Shown one piece after another: positions 18,717 to 28,592 of a stretch of 64,000 bases of DNA (positions within the stretch are counted from its first letter, which is position 1; each line of letters opens with the position of its first letter). A program made the position numbers and the translations under genes. The stretch is taken from the NCBI RefSeq assembly GCF_000178835.2, contig NC_015275.1:641001-705000 (forward strand). Reading direction: 5' to 3'. The notes under the pieces are model-generated. The model saw nothing but the letters and a program-made list of their open reading frames with translations, was not told the DNA's origin and ran no database searches. Origin of the DNA: Cellulosilyticum lentocellum DSM 5427 (GTDB taxonomy: Bacteria > Bacillota > Clostridia > Lachnospirales > Cellulosilyticaceae).

Positions 18717-20804
18717 ATGAAGAACTTACACTTAATGGCTAAAAAAAATCTAAATAAAAAGAAAGTAAAAGATAAAAAAACAGTAGAGAAAAGAGGTTCT
18801 ATTAAGAGGAAATTGATTAGCTCATATATTCTTTGTACAGTAGTTCCATTAGTTGCTGTTAATTTATTTTCAGCCAGTCAATCAAAGGTTACAGTTAGAG
18901 ATATAACGAGCCAAATGGCCATAGAGATGGTTAAGCAAACAGGGGCCAATACAAGTTATTATACAGAAAGTATAGAAAGTGGTATGACTAGAATTATTAT
19001 TAATGACTTAAATGCTTCGACTAATAATTTGGTTGGTGAGTACGCAAAAATAGCAATAAAACCTAAGAATAATGCTAATGATTTAGAAAAGCACAATATT
19101 ATAAAAAGTATAGTAACGCAAATTAACTATAGTGTATCCCTGGATAAGAACATAGAAGATATTGCTTTATTAATGGATGATGGAACAAAGATTTTGTCTG
19201 GAATTAAGTTGAAGGAAGAAGATGTAGAGCGCTTTGTAGGTAGAGATACCACAGAAGAAGTGAACTGGGAGATTATTGATACTAATAATGCGAAGGAAGT
19301 TTTTGCTTACAAAGAAGTTATTAATATAAAGACTGCAAAAAGAGTAGGCCTCTTAGTGGTAAAGGCGAAGTATGACATATTAGAGGAAAAGGTAAATAAT
19401 ATCAATTTATTTGAGGGGTCTAATGTAAGCATTTTAAATGTAGATGGCCAGGTGATTTGCTCCAATGTTGATGAATCTATAAAGGAACAAGTTGTAGCTC
19501 ACATTGATTTAGAAGCGGAAGAATGGTCTGAAGAAGTAAATGGGAATTTAGTGGCGAGTGCAAAAACTAATAATGGCTGGGTGATAGTAGCTGAGATTCC
19601 ACAGAAAATGTTAACGAATAGAATTGATAAGGTCGTTAATCTAATATGGCTTATGGTAATCATTATTGGGCTAGTAGCCATTACTATTGGAAGTACTATT
19701 TCAAAGGGAATTGTCAATTCAGTAATGCAATTAAAGGGGCTTATGAAAAAAGCAGAAGAAGGAGATTTAACAGTATTCGCTAAGACTAAAGGTAATGATG
19801 AGATTTCAGAACTAGGAAATAGCTTTAATCATATGATAGCCAATATACAACAATTGCTAAAGCAAGCGAAGAATACTGTTGAACATAGTGTGGAGGCTGC
19901 AGGCATTCTTAAAAGAAGTAGTACTACTTCAATAGAAGGTATTTCGCAACTGACAAGTTCCATTGGTAATATAGCAGAGGGCTCAAATAGCCAAACAGAG
20001 GATATTAGTAATAGTGTATCGGTAATGGAACAACTGGCAAGTAGTATTCAAGTAGTCATCGAAAATACAAACGTTTTATTGCAGCATACTCAAGGTACAA
20101 GACAAATTATTGAAGATGCAAGCAGTAACATGACGTTTCTTAATACAACAGTGACTTCTACTCATGGTGTGTCAGCTGAGATTAGTCAAAGTATTATGGA
20201 ACTAAGTACATTAACGAAGACTATTGGAGAAATAATGACCTTTTTAGATGATATTAGTGAGCGGACTAATTTACTCGCTTTAAATGCCAGTATTGAAGCA
20301 GCAAGAGCCGGAAATGTAGGTAGAGGTTTTGCTGTGGTAGCGGATGAAGTAAGAAATCTGGCGACTCAGTCAAAAGATTCCTCTAATCATGTAAAAGACG
20401 CATTAAAGGGAATTGAAGGTAAGGTAGCTCAAACTACTCATTTAGTAGTTAAATCAAATCAATTATTAGAAGAGCAATCTGTAGCTGTCAATAAAACTTA
20501 TGAGTCTTTAAATCTTATGATTAATGATTTAAAAGAAATAAGTGTAGGCCTAGAGCGAGTAAATTCTAGAATAGAGTTAATGACGCAGTATAAGGATGAG
20601 ATGATTAAAAAAATGGAGAATATTGCTTGTGTTAATGAAGGAAATGCTGCTGCTGTAGAGGAAGTTAATGCACTAAGTGAGGAGCAACATTCCATAGTAG
20701 AGCAGTTTGCAAGTTTAGCTAATGAACTGCTAATAACAATAAGCGGTTTAGAAGAGAGCGTAGCTACCTTCGTTGTATCTAAGAATGAGAGTGAGATGAA
20801 ATAA
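18717..20804 (+). CDS. Methyl-accepting chemotaxis protein in the xylan operon
   Basis: A 695-aa chemoreceptor. I chose the ATG at 18717 (GGGGGAA upstream) over the longer frame from 18663. A Lys-rich cytoplasmic N-terminus leads to TM1 (around [19 protein letters not shown]), a Cache-type extracellular sensor of about 270 residues, TM2 (around [17 protein letters not shown]), HAMP, and a long coiled-coil signalling domain. The conserved hairpin tip [18 protein letters not shown] is intact. It lies between GH43 and aldose-epimerase genes on the same strand, so its ligand is probably a xylan fragment or the loaded binding protein. The ligand is an inference from context. Confidence 0.93.
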   Translation: MKNLHLMAKKNLNKKKVKDKKTVEKRGSIKRKLISSYILCTVVPLVAVNLFSASQSKVTVRDITSQMAIEMVKQTGANTSYYTESIESGMTRIIINDLNASTNNLVGEYAKIAIKPKNNANDLEKHNIIKSIVTQINYSVSLDKNIEDIALLMDDGTKILSGIKLKEEDVERFVGRDTTEEVNWEIIDTNNAKEVFAYKEVINIKTAKRVGLLVVKAKYDILEEKVNNINLFEGSNVSILNVDGQVICSNVDESIKEQVVAHIDLEAEEWSEEVNGNLVASAKTNNGWVIVAEIPQKMLTNRIDKVVNLIWLMVIIIGLVAITIGSTISKGIVNSVMQLKGLMKKAEEGDLTVFAKTKGNDEISELGNSFNHMIANIQQLLKQAKNTVEHSVEAAGILKRSSTTSIEGISQLTSSIGNIAEGSNSQTEDISNSVSVMEQLASSIQVVIENTNVLLQHTQGTRQIIEDASSNMTFLNTTVTSTHGVSAEISQSIMELSTLTKTIGEIMTFLDDISERTNLLALNASIEAARAGNVGRGFAVVADEVRNLATQSKDSSNHVKDALKGIEGKVAQTTHLVVKSNQLLEEQSVAVNKTYESLNLMINDLKEISVGLERVNSRIELMTQYKDEMIKKMENIACVNEGNAAAVEEVNALSEEQHSIVEQFASLANELLITISGLEESVATFVVSKNESEMK

Positions 20805-20807
20805 ATA

Positions 20808-21863
20808 ATGAAATGTGATACAAGTATAACGATATCAAAAAAAGGAAATCGTATCATCAAGTATTTGATGACTAATGATGTAGGAATGAAAGTAGAAGTG
20901 CTTAATTTAGGGGCAACATTAACTAAGGTTATCGTACCAGATAAAGAGGAAAATTTTGAAAATGTTGTGCTGGAATGGCAAGACATTAATGTATATGAGG
21001 AAAATCCAGGATACATAGGAGCTACAATAGGCAGAATGGCAGGACGTATTCATCAAGGAAAAATAACGTTGGATAAAAAAGTTTATTCATTAACCCAAAA
21101 TGAGAATGGTAATATGCTACATGGAGGACCAGAAGGATTCCATCATAAGTTTTGGGATGGAATGGTACAATGCAAGGATGATGAAATAAGACTTCAATTG
21201 TGCTGCAAAAGTAAAGATGGGGAAGAAGGCTTTCCTGGAAATGTAGAGGTGAAAGTAACCTATATACTAAATAATGATAATGAACTTTTTATACAATACG
21301 AAGCGGTGACAGATCAATTAACTATAGTTAACCTCACAAATCATGCTTATTTTAATTTGTCTGGAAATGGGAAACGTTCAATATTGGAACAAGAAGTGTG
21401 GATAGATAGTGATAGTATATTTGAATTAGATAACGAATCTATTCCAACAGGTGAATTTTTATCTGTAGATGAGGAATATTCATTTGACTTTAGAAAGGCA
21501 AAGCCAATAGGCAAGGATATTCATAATGATTCAGTGCAGCTTAGATATGGAAAAGGCTATGATCATCTATGGTTATTGAATCAAGGAGAAGAGAAAGTAG
21601 TAGAGTTATATGACCCTATTTCAGAAAGGTGTATGGAAATAACAACAACAGAACCTTGCGTCGTAATGTATACCATGAATAATCCCCCTAATGAAAAATT
21701 GAAAATAGCAGAGCAAGCCATAAGGTATGGTGTATGTTTTGAAACACAAAAATGTGCTATTGGATATGAGGAAGTTTTTAAGGAGCCATGTATACTTAGA
21801 CCTGATAGTATTTATCAATCAGAGACTCAGTATAAATTTACAGTACGTGAGAAACGAAAATAG
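20808..21863 (+). CDS. galM: Aldose 1-epimerase (mutarotase)
   Basis: A 351-aa cytosolic GalM-type enzyme that interconverts alpha and beta anomers of free aldoses. Motifs visible: the substrate Arg region GRMAGRIHQGK, MLHGGPEGFHHKFWD, the catalytic-His segment LTNHAYFNLSG, GYDHLW, and the C-terminal catalytic-Glu region VCFETQ. It starts four bases after the chemoreceptor stop with only a weak RBS, which suggests translational coupling. In this operon it would speed anomer conversion of xylose or arabinose released by the glycosidases. Confidence 0.92.
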   Translation: MKCDTSITISKKGNRIIKYLMTNDVGMKVEVLNLGATLTKVIVPDKEENFENVVLEWQDINVYEENPGYIGATIGRMAGRIHQGKITLDKKVYSLTQNENGNMLHGGPEGFHHKFWDGMVQCKDDEIRLQLCCKSKDGEEGFPGNVEVKVTYILNNDNELFIQYEAVTDQLTIVNLTNHAYFNLSGNGKRSILEQEVWIDSDSIFELDNESIPTGEFLSVDEEYSFDFRKAKPIGKDIHNDSVQLRYGKGYDHLWLLNQGEEKVVELYDPISERCMEITTTEPCVVMYTMNNPPNEKLKIAEQAIRYGVCFETQKCAIGYEEVFKEPCILRPDSIYQSETQYKFTVREKRK

Positions 21864-21905
21864 GTCGGGTAGAAAATAAAGCAAATTGATAGAGGATTTA
21901 GGGGG

Positions 21906-23813
21906 ATGAATAAAGTGGCTAATAGCAACGAATTGAGATTACCTAAATTAATTGGCGATGGAATGATTTTACAAAGAGAACAGCCTAATAAAATTTGGGG
22001 ATATATTGGCGAAGGAAAGAAAGTAACTGTTAAGTTTGTCAATACTATTTATGAGACAGAAGGAAATAGAGAAGGAAAGTGGGAAGTATGTTTGAAGCCA
22101 TTACCAGATGGTGGGCCTTATAACATGGAGATTAAAGCAGATAAGACGATTATTATACAGAATATCCTAATGGGTGATTTATGGATTTGTGGAGGTCAAT
22201 CCAATATGGAATTGCCAGTAAGTAGGGTGATGGAACGCTATAGAGATGAAATTAATAGTTATGTAAATCCATTAATTAGAATGTTTAAAGTTCCCATGGC
22301 ATATGATTTCGAGGCCCCACAAGAGGAACTCATTGAGGGTTATTGGCAACCTTTAACGAAAAGAAATGTACAGGATTTTACGGCTACTGGCTACTTTTTT
22401 GCGAAAAAGCTGTTTGAAAAATATCAAGTCCCAATAGGTTTAATACACACTGCTGTTGGAGGAACACCTGCAGAAGCGTGGATTAGTGAAGAAGGACTTA
22501 AGGCAATGCCGGAATATATAGAGCAGATAGCCAAGTACAAGAATAAAGATTATATAAGACAAGTACTAGAGAAGGATGAGGAAAGAATTAACCAATGGCT
22601 TCACAGGCTTGATAATCTTGACAGAGGTATGAGTAGTAAAGAATCTCGATGGTTTGAAGTTGATTATGAAGATAAGGATTGGGCAACTATACAGCTTCCT
22701 ACTATTTGGAAAAATGAGGAGATGTATTTAGATGCAGGTGTCGTTTGGTTTAGAAAAAAGGTTAATATACCGGCAAGTATGATAAAAAAACAAGCTAGGA
22801 TTTTGCTAGGCACTATTATTGATAGCGATACGGTATATATCAATGGGCAAAAGATAGGAGAGACAGGTTATCAATATCCGCCTAGAATATATGATATCCC
22901 CCAGGGGATTTTAAAAGAAGGAGAGAATATACTTGCTATACGGGTGGTCTGTTGGCGGGGAGAAGGAGGATTCACTCCAGATAAGCCTTATCAAATAGAA
23001 ACAGCAGATGAAAGTGTTGATTTAAAAGGTAAGTGGTTATATAAAGTAGGTACTGGCACAGCAATAGAAGCATTAGCACCACAAATTTTTATACAATTTG
23101 AACCAATAGGGGTACATAATGGGATGATTGCGCCTTTAAAAAATCTTGTGCCTAAAGGGGTTATATGGTATCAAGGAGAATCCAATGCGAGTAGGTTACC
23201 TAAGAAATACAAGCAATTATTTGAACTGCTTATTAAGGACTGGCGGAGAGTGTGGCAAAATGAAAAATTACCTTTTATATATGTGCAACTTCCTAATTTT
23301 AAAAATATAGGATGTGAATATTGCTACAGTACTTGGGCTGAAATTCGAGATGCGCAGCTTAAAACATTAGAAGTAGCCCATACAGGAATGGCAGTCACTA
23401 TTGATATTGGTGAATGGAATGATTTACATCCTTTAAACAAAAAGGACGTAGGTGAACGACTAGCACTGATAGCAAGAAGTTTAGTTTATAATGAACCTAT
23501 TGTTTGCAGCGGCCCCATATTTAAACGAGCTAGAGTATCGGCAGATCAAGTGATACTTACCTTTGAACATATAGGCAGTGGGCTACTAGCTAAAGGTGGA
23601 AAATTAGAAGGATTTACTATATCGCCAGATGGCAAGCGTTTCATTCCTGCAAGATCAAGTATAAAAGATAATGAAGTAATAGTTTGGCATGAGTGCATCA
23701 AACAACCTGTAGAAGTAAGATATGCATGGGAAGACAACCCTGAGAATGCTAATCTATATAATAAAGAAAACTTGCCAGCTTCACCTTTTAAGGTTAATCT
23801 ATTAGAAGTGTAG
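21906..23813 (+). CDS. SASA-family (sialate O-acetylesterase-like) carbohydrate acetylesterase
   Basis: A 635-aa protein without signal peptide. An SGNH/GDS-type hydrolase fold is interrupted by a GH2-like jelly-roll insert (about residues 250-360, containing VVWFRKKVNIPAS). Catalytic Ser99 is in WICGGQSNME, a second block GVIWYQGESNAS follows the insert, and the His region is NDLHPLNKKDVGERLA. The ATG at 21906 abuts a GGGGG tract with no spacing. A GTG at 21915 (9 bases after that tract) may be the real start. Relatives deacetylate sialic acid or xylan. In this operon removal of acetyl groups from imported acetyl-xylooligosaccharides is the likely role. Confidence 0.88.
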   Translation: MNKVANSNELRLPKLIGDGMILQREQPNKIWGYIGEGKKVTVKFVNTIYETEGNREGKWEVCLKPLPDGGPYNMEIKADKTIIIQNILMGDLWICGGQSNMELPVSRVMERYRDEINSYVNPLIRMFKVPMAYDFEAPQEELIEGYWQPLTKRNVQDFTATGYFFAKKLFEKYQVPIGLIHTAVGGTPAEAWISEEGLKAMPEYIEQIAKYKNKDYIRQVLEKDEERINQWLHRLDNLDRGMSSKESRWFEVDYEDKDWATIQLPTIWKNEEMYLDAGVVWFRKKVNIPASMIKKQARILLGTIIDSDTVYINGQKIGETGYQYPPRIYDIPQGILKEGENILAIRVVCWRGEGGFTPDKPYQIETADESVDLKGKWLYKVGTGTAIEALAPQIFIQFEPIGVHNGMIAPLKNLVPKGVIWYQGESNASRLPKKYKQLFELLIKDWRRVWQNEKLPFIYVQLPNFKNIGCEYCYSTWAEIRDAQLKTLEVAHTGMAVTIDIGEWNDLHPLNKKDVGERLALIARSLVYNEPIVCSGPIFKRARVSADQVILTFEHIGSGLLAKGGKLEGFTISPDGKRFIPARSSIKDNEVIVWHECIKQPVEVRYAWEDNPENANLYNKENLPASPFKVNLLEV

Positions 23814-23925
23814 TCGATTATGAAATGATTGAAACAGAGATTAGAGTATTACTCAATAAAATAAGTTGCTTTAATAAATGACTTGAAAAAATAAAAAATG
23901 ACGACTAAAATAAGAGATAATGTGC

Positions 23926-23961
23926 AAAGGGGCATACTGGAAAATCAGTATGCCCCTTTTT
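23926..23961 (+). terminator. Terminator ending the xylooligosaccharide operon
   Basis: A 14-bp perfect stem AAAGGGGCATACTG / CAGTATGCCCCTTT (23926-23939, 23946-23959) followed by T residues. Confidence 0.92.
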
Positions 23962-24009
23962 ATATGAAAAAAGGGGTTTGTTAGCTAGAGGTCAAAAGGA
24001 GGGGGACAC

Positions 24010-25170
24010 ATGGCTATTACTGTAAGAAAGTTGTTTAAAAATGCTACTATTCTTTATCAGATGAAATTGATTGCAGGGAAGCAAGGATTAGATCGTCTTG
24101 TACAGTGGGTACATATTATTGAAGATGAAGATGTCAGTAAATTTTTACATGGCCAAGAGCTTATCTTTACTGCTGGTATATTAAACACAGGAGAAGAATG
24201 GTTCCTTAATTTTGCTAAAAAGCTTTATACAGTGGGAACAGCAGCTTTTGTTATTAATATTGGCCCTCATACAAAAGAAGTACCTAGGTCGGTTATTGAA
24301 TTTTGTGATGAAGTGCAGATGCCTCTTTTTACAATTCCTTGGCAGACACGAATGGTTGATATGACTAGAGATTTTTGCCATCGTATTATGAAAAATGATG
24401 ATGTTGAAATGAGCATGTCAACCACCATTAAGAATATTATCTTTGGTATTGGGGATTTAGAAACCCAAATTATCCATATGGAACGCTATGGTTATCAAAG
24501 AGAGGGACGGTTCTCTTTTGTTGCGATTTCAGTAGTGGCAGATAGTAAAGAGGATGGTGAAGTAAAGATAGAACGATTAAAGAGATATGCAGAAAGTATT
24601 GCTAGAAGCATTCATGAGCTTTATGTGGCGTTTTCTTATAATGGAGATTTGATTTTAGCATTAGTGGATTATAGTGTTTATGAAGTAGAGAATTTTATAG
24701 AAAAATATTTAAGCATCACAGACAAAGAAGTACCTAAGTGGCAATTTTATATGGGGGTAAGCTCTAATACGAGAAATATTAGAAATCAACAATGTAATTT
24801 TAATAGGGCCTTAGAAGCCTTGCGAATGGCAAAAAAACAACAAAGGCAAGAGGTTTACTATGATAAACTAGGTGTGTATAAGCTCCTTTTATCTGTGGAA
24901 GATAAAGAAGTATTAAGAGATTTTTATAAGGAGTGTGTGGGTAAAATTGAGGCCTATGATAAGGAGAATCAGACAGATATAATGAGCTTTTTAAAGATTT
25001 ATCTCGAAAATAACGGAAGTCCTCAGCTTGTCTCTGAGAAGCAGTACGTTCATCGTAATACAGTCACTAATCAGCTTAAAAAGGTTGCTAAGATTACGGG
25101 GCTTGACCCCATGGATTTGGAAGACCGTGTGAAATTATATTTGGGGTTTTATATTAATGATATTTTATAG
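24010..25170 (+). CDS. PucR-family transcriptional regulator
   Basis: A 386-aa regulator. The N-terminal PucR domain (about 1-125) contains the typical LVQWVHIIEDEDVSKFLHGQELIFTAG stretch (in part GQELIFTAG). A central GGDEF-like / CdaR region follows. The C-terminal HTH_30 domain (about 325-385) has QYVHRNTVTNQLKKVAKITG and ends with the family-typical RVKLYLGFYINDIL. AGGAGGGGG precedes the ATG. PucR proteins control purine and related nitrogen-base catabolism. The pyrimidine or hydantoin degradation cluster 6 kb downstream is the natural candidate target, although aroA, rtcB-prfH and an IS element now lie between them. Confidence 0.9.
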   Translation: MAITVRKLFKNATILYQMKLIAGKQGLDRLVQWVHIIEDEDVSKFLHGQELIFTAGILNTGEEWFLNFAKKLYTVGTAAFVINIGPHTKEVPRSVIEFCDEVQMPLFTIPWQTRMVDMTRDFCHRIMKNDDVEMSMSTTIKNIIFGIGDLETQIIHMERYGYQREGRFSFVAISVVADSKEDGEVKIERLKRYAESIARSIHELYVAFSYNGDLILALVDYSVYEVENFIEKYLSITDKEVPKWQFYMGVSSNTRNIRNQQCNFNRALEALRMAKKQQRQEVYYDKLGVYKLLLSVEDKEVLRDFYKECVGKIEAYDKENQTDIMSFLKIYLENNGSPQLVSEKQYVHRNTVTNQLKKVAKITGLDPMDLEDRVKLYLGFYINDIL

Positions 25171-25321
25171 GCTTTTTCTATGAACAATACTTAGAATGTG
25201 TTAAGCTTTTACTAATGAGAGGACTAGGTGGAAAAGGAAAACTATGTTATAATAATCAGAAAATTATATTGGTGTTATGAAATAGTAGAAAGGAATTATA
25301 AAACAGGAAGGAATTAAGTAG

Positions 25322-26635
25322 ATGTGGAAGCAGGAAGTATATGAGGTAAAAACACTTTTTAATAAAATAAATACAAATAAAAAAGTTAAGGTGAGTGTAC
25401 CAGGATCTAAAAGTATTACCAATAGGGCACTGCTTATTGCTACATTAGCAGATGGAATCAGTGAATTAAAAGGCACACTTTTTAGTGATGATTCACGTCA
25501 TTTTCTGCAATGTGTGCAAGAGTTAGGGTTTGAAACAGAAGTAGATGAAGCAGCATGTATGATTAAAGTACATGGCTTAAAGGGAAAAGTGCCAAAGCGT
25601 GAGGCAGCAATCTATGTAGGAAGTGCAGGAACAGCAGCACGTTTTTTAACAGCTTTTTTAGGGGTGTCGGATGGAGTATACAAATTAGATGCCTCAGAGC
25701 AGATGAGAAAACGTCCTATGGCACCATTGCTTCATACGCTAGAAGGTTTGGGAACAGAAGTGGACTATGAACTAGAAGAAGGTTGTTTCCCATTTACCTT
25801 AAGAGGTAAACCTGTGACTAAAGATCAAATGAGTGTGAATATTGAAAAAAGCAGTCAGTTTTTAAGTGCGCTTCTTATTGCTTCTACCTGCTTTAAGGAA
25901 GATGTAACGATTTCTTTAGAAGGCACACATGGTATGGCTTATATTGATATGACAATTAAGATGATGAAACAATTTGGCCTAGAGGTTAGAGAATCACAGG
26001 CACATCAATATTTTATTTCAAAGGGACAAACCTATGAAGCAAAGCAGTATCAGATAGAACCAGATGTATCTGCAGCTTGTTATTTCTATGGTATGGCAGC
26101 GCTTTTAGGCATAGAGGTGGTAGTGGAAAATGTCTTTTTTGATTCATTACAAGGGGACATCCAATTTATCAGCTTCTTAGAAGAAATGGGATGTAGCGTA
26201 GAGGAAACACCAGAGGGAATCTGCGTGAAAGGTCCAGTAGATGGAAAATATAAAGGCATTACAGCAGATATGCATGCTTGTTCAGACCAAGCCATTACAT
26301 TAGCTGCACTTGCACCTTTTGCAGACTCACCTACAATTATAAAAGGCATTGGTCATATTAAATATCAAGAGAGCAATCGTATAAAAGCTATAACCACTGA
26401 ACTTCGCAAGATGGGAATTCGTTGTGAGGAAGATGAGGATGGTGTGACCATTTATCCAGGAGAGCCAACAGCAGCAAGAGTTGAGACTTATGATGACCAT
26501 CGTATGGCAATGGGCTTTTCACTTATTGGACTAAGAGCAGAGGGAGTTACTATTTCAGACCCTATGTGCTGCAGAAAAACCTTTGAGAAATATTTTGAGG
26601 TGTTGGAAGAAGTCGTGATGAGCCTAAGAGATTAA
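25322..26635 (+). CDS. aroA: 3-phosphoshikimate 1-carboxyvinyltransferase (EPSP synthase)
   Basis: A 437-aa cytosolic shikimate-pathway enzyme joining PEP to shikimate-3-phosphate. It shows the PEP/S3P-binding N-terminal motif VPGSKSITNRALLIATLADG, the loop GSAGTAARFLTAF, MRKRPMAPLL, the S3P-binding EKSSQFLSALLIA, and the C-terminal ESNRIKAITTELRKMG and TYDDHRMAMGFSLIGLRA. AGGAAGG lies about 10 bases before the ATG. It stands alone rather than in an aro operon. The second shikimate gene in the window, aroD, is 20 kb away. Confidence 0.95.
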   Translation: MWKQEVYEVKTLFNKINTNKKVKVSVPGSKSITNRALLIATLADGISELKGTLFSDDSRHFLQCVQELGFETEVDEAACMIKVHGLKGKVPKREAAIYVGSAGTAARFLTAFLGVSDGVYKLDASEQMRKRPMAPLLHTLEGLGTEVDYELEEGCFPFTLRGKPVTKDQMSVNIEKSSQFLSALLIASTCFKEDVTISLEGTHGMAYIDMTIKMMKQFGLEVRESQAHQYFISKGQTYEAKQYQIEPDVSAACYFYGMAALLGIEVVVENVFFDSLQGDIQFISFLEEMGCSVEETPEGICVKGPVDGKYKGITADMHACSDQAITLAALAPFADSPTIIKGIGHIKYQESNRIKAITTELRKMGIRCEEDEDGVTIYPGEPTAARVETYDDHRMAMGFSLIGLRAEGVTISDPMCCRKTFEKYFEVLEEVVMSLRD

Positions 26636-26688
26636 GAAAATAAGGTTATAATTAAACACATGAGTAATAATAAAGGTGAATTAAAAAC

Positions 26689-26716
26689 TTGACTTGCATC
26701 CTATAAGTGATATAAT
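26689..26716 (+). promoter_or_regulatory. Strong sigma-A promoter of the rtcB-prfH leader
   Basis: TTGACT (26689-26694), a 16-base spacer and TATAAT (26711-26716). The transcript would begin around 26723, 44 bases before the short leader ORF. Confidence 0.8.
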
Positions 26717-26766
26717 GAGTCTGAAAATATAAAATATTTATCTTGATAAACAGAGGAGTGGTCGTT

Positions 26767-26802
26767 ATGTTGGAAAATATGAAAAAGGTGACAAATCAAT
26801 AA
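26767..26802 (+). CDS. Putative 11-codon leader peptide of the rtcB-prfH operon
   Basis: ATG at 26767 with AGAGGAG 8 bases upstream encodes MLENMKKVTNQ and ends with TAA at 26800-26802. A strong RBS in front of such a short frame, followed by competing hairpins and a terminator, is the layout of an attenuation leader peptide. Codons 5-8 (ATG AAA AAG GTG) lie inside the segment that can pair with the anti-terminator strand. Translation is not proven, and chance occurrence is possible. Confidence 0.6.
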   Translation: MLENMKKVTNQ

Positions 26803-26879
26803 TTTTTATATCAAACAACGATACACTTTTTCTAATAAAAGAGATTAAAAGTGCGCAGTGTGTTTGCGTACTTTTTTTG
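26781..26879 (+). promoter_or_regulatory. Putative transcription attenuator (1:2, 2:3 and 3:4 hairpins) before rtcB
   Basis: Four mutually exclusive segments are visible. Segment 1 (26781-26790, GAAAAAGGTG, inside the leader ORF) can pair with segment 2 (26824-26832, CACTTTTTC) with one bulged G. Segment 2 (26824-26830) can pair instead with segment 3 (26847-26853, AAAAGTG), extended by TCT/AGA. Segment 3 (26847-26857) pairs with segment 4 (26865-26875) to form an 11-bp terminator stem followed by a T-run. A ribosome held on the leader ORF would cover segment 1, free segment 2 to capture segment 3, and let transcription run into rtcB. Confidence 0.6.
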
Positions 26880-26923
26880 TGTTCAAATTTAGAAAAAGGC
26901 TATGTTTATTAAGGAGAATATGA

Positions 26924-28030
26924 ATGGGAAATGAAAAGATAGTATTAATAAGTAATGAGAAGAATTGGATTGAACAAATAGCAAAAGATCAATTAGTAGG
27001 TGTAAGTCAATTAAAAGATGTCATAAGGGTAGTAGGATTACCAGACTTGCATGCGGGAAAATCACCTATTGGAATAGCACTTCTTAGCCAAAATCGCTTT
27101 TATCCTCATTTGATTGGGAATGATATAGGCTGTGGTATGGGACTTTTTGAGACAGCCGTTAAGTTGAAGAAGTATAAACAAGACAAATGGGTAACACGCC
27201 TAAGTAATATTCGTCAACTTTCTGATTTATGGATTATGAATCCCTATGAAGAAGAAAGTCCTATTTTAGAATTGGGAACTATAGGAAATGGTAATCATTT
27301 TGCAGAATTCCAGTGTATTCATGAGGTGGTCAATAAGGATTTATATGAGCAGCTAGGCTTAGAAAAAGATAAAGTATTTCTGTTAGTGCATAGCGGTTCA
27401 AGAGGCTATGGAGAAAAGATCTTACGTGCACATTTAAAGCCAGAAGGCATTTTGAAAAATTCAGATGAAGCAGTCACTTATCTGGAAGAACATGAAAAAG
27501 CTTTGATATGGGCAAGGCGCAATAGAGAACTAGTTGCTAAAAAGCTATTAGGGCATTTAGGCGTTAACGATGAAATTGTAACGGTGATAGATTGCTATCA
27601 TAATTTCTTAGAAGAAACCAGTGAAGGATTTATTCATAGAAAAGGAACGACTTCTTCTAAGGTAGGACCTATTGTTATTCCAGGGTCTAGAGGAAGCCTT
27701 AGTTATATTTGTATGCCAAAAGAAGACACGAGTTTATCCCTAGATTCATTGTCTCATGGAGCGGGAAGAAAATGGGCTAGAAGCTTATGTAAATCTAGAA
27801 TCAATAATAAATATGATAGAGATAGCATTAGATGCACAGAGTTAAAGAGTAAGGTAGTATGTCATGATACGAATCTCTTGTTTCAAGAAGCGCCAGAAGC
27901 TTATAAAAATATTGAGCAAGTTATAGACAGTCTGATGAAATTTGGTTTAATTGAAGTGGTGGCTACATTAAGACCGCTTATCACATATAAAGGGGAGGTG
28001 ACTTATGAAAGTGCAAATAAGTTCAGGTAA
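26924..28030 (+). CDS. rtcB: RtcB-type RNA ligase (RNA-splicing ligase)
   Basis: A 368-aa Mn/GTP-dependent ligase that joins 2',3'-cyclic-phosphate or 3'-phosphate ends to 5'-OH RNA ends. Motifs: GLPDLHAGKSPIG (metal ligands), GNDIGCGM with the metal-binding Cys, ELGTIGNGNHFAEFQ, LVHSGSRGYG, IVIPGSRGSLSYI, and SHGAGRKWARS with the His that carries GMP. At 368 aa it is short, like the RtcB group paired with PrfH. AAGGAG lies 7 bases before the ATG. Its end overlaps prfH by 26 bases. No RtcR or archease gene is adjacent. Confidence 0.95.
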   Translation: MGNEKIVLISNEKNWIEQIAKDQLVGVSQLKDVIRVVGLPDLHAGKSPIGIALLSQNRFYPHLIGNDIGCGMGLFETAVKLKKYKQDKWVTRLSNIRQLSDLWIMNPYEEESPILELGTIGNGNHFAEFQCIHEVVNKDLYEQLGLEKDKVFLLVHSGSRGYGEKILRAHLKPEGILKNSDEAVTYLEEHEKALIWARRNRELVAKKLLGHLGVNDEIVTVIDCYHNFLEETSEGFIHRKGTTSSKVGPIVIPGSRGSLSYICMPKEDTSLSLDSLSHGAGRKWARSLCKSRINNKYDRDSIRCTELKSKVVCHDTNLLFQEAPEAYKNIEQVIDSLMKFGLIEVVATLRPLITYKGEVTYESANKFR

Positions 28031-28592
28031 AGGTCCTTGTGAATGTGAACTAGCAGTTGGCATGTATTTTGAAAAATTAAAGGAAGAGTATTCAAATCTA
28101 AAGTTAGTAGAGGCCCATCAGGGTAAAGCGAAAGGATGCTTTACTTATATAACTTGTGAGCTAGATGAGGCAGCAGACTTGAAGCAAGGTTCTGTGTTGT
28201 GGATTTGTGAAAGCCCCTATAGGGCTAACTGCAAACGAAAAAATTGGTATATTGATGTCAGTATTTTAGAAGAAGTAAAGAAAGTATCAACAGAGGAAAT
28301 TATTCGGTTTGAAACATTTAGAAGTGGGGGAAAAGGCGGACAGCACGTCAATAAAGTGGAAACAGGTGTAAGAGCTATTCATATGCCTACAGGTATAGCA
28401 GTAGTATCAACAGAGGCAAGGAGCCAGCATATGAATAAGCAAATTGCCATGAATAGGCTACTTGACTTACTAGCACAGGTTAATGAAGATGCAAATCAAA
28501 AAGAAAAGCAACTAGCCTGGCTAGAACAAAATAGGCTTATAAGAGGAAATCCTATAAGGATATTTAAAGGTAGAGATTTTAAAGAAATATAA
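28005..28592 (+). CDS. prfH: Peptide chain release factor homologue PrfH
   Basis: A 195-aa class I release-factor relative with the catalytic GGQ at residues 111-113 in RSGGKGGQHVNKVETGVRA, and C-terminal MNKQIAMNRLLDLL. It lacks domain 1 of RF1/RF2 and has a different N-terminal half, as expected for PrfH. The family is known to release peptides from ribosomes whose 16S decoding centre is cleaved, which lets the partner RtcB reseal the RNA. It overlaps the rtcB end by 26 bases with a GGGGAGGTG RBS inside rtcB, so the two are translationally coupled. Confidence 0.95.
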   Translation: MKVQISSGKGPCECELAVGMYFEKLKEEYSNLKLVEAHQGKAKGCFTYITCELDEAADLKQGSVLWICESPYRANCKRKNWYIDVSILEEVKKVSTEEIIRFETFRSGGKGGQHVNKVETGVRAIHMPTGIAVVSTEARSQHMNKQIAMNRLLDLLAQVNEDANQKEKQLAWLEQNRLIRGNPIRIFKGRDFKEI

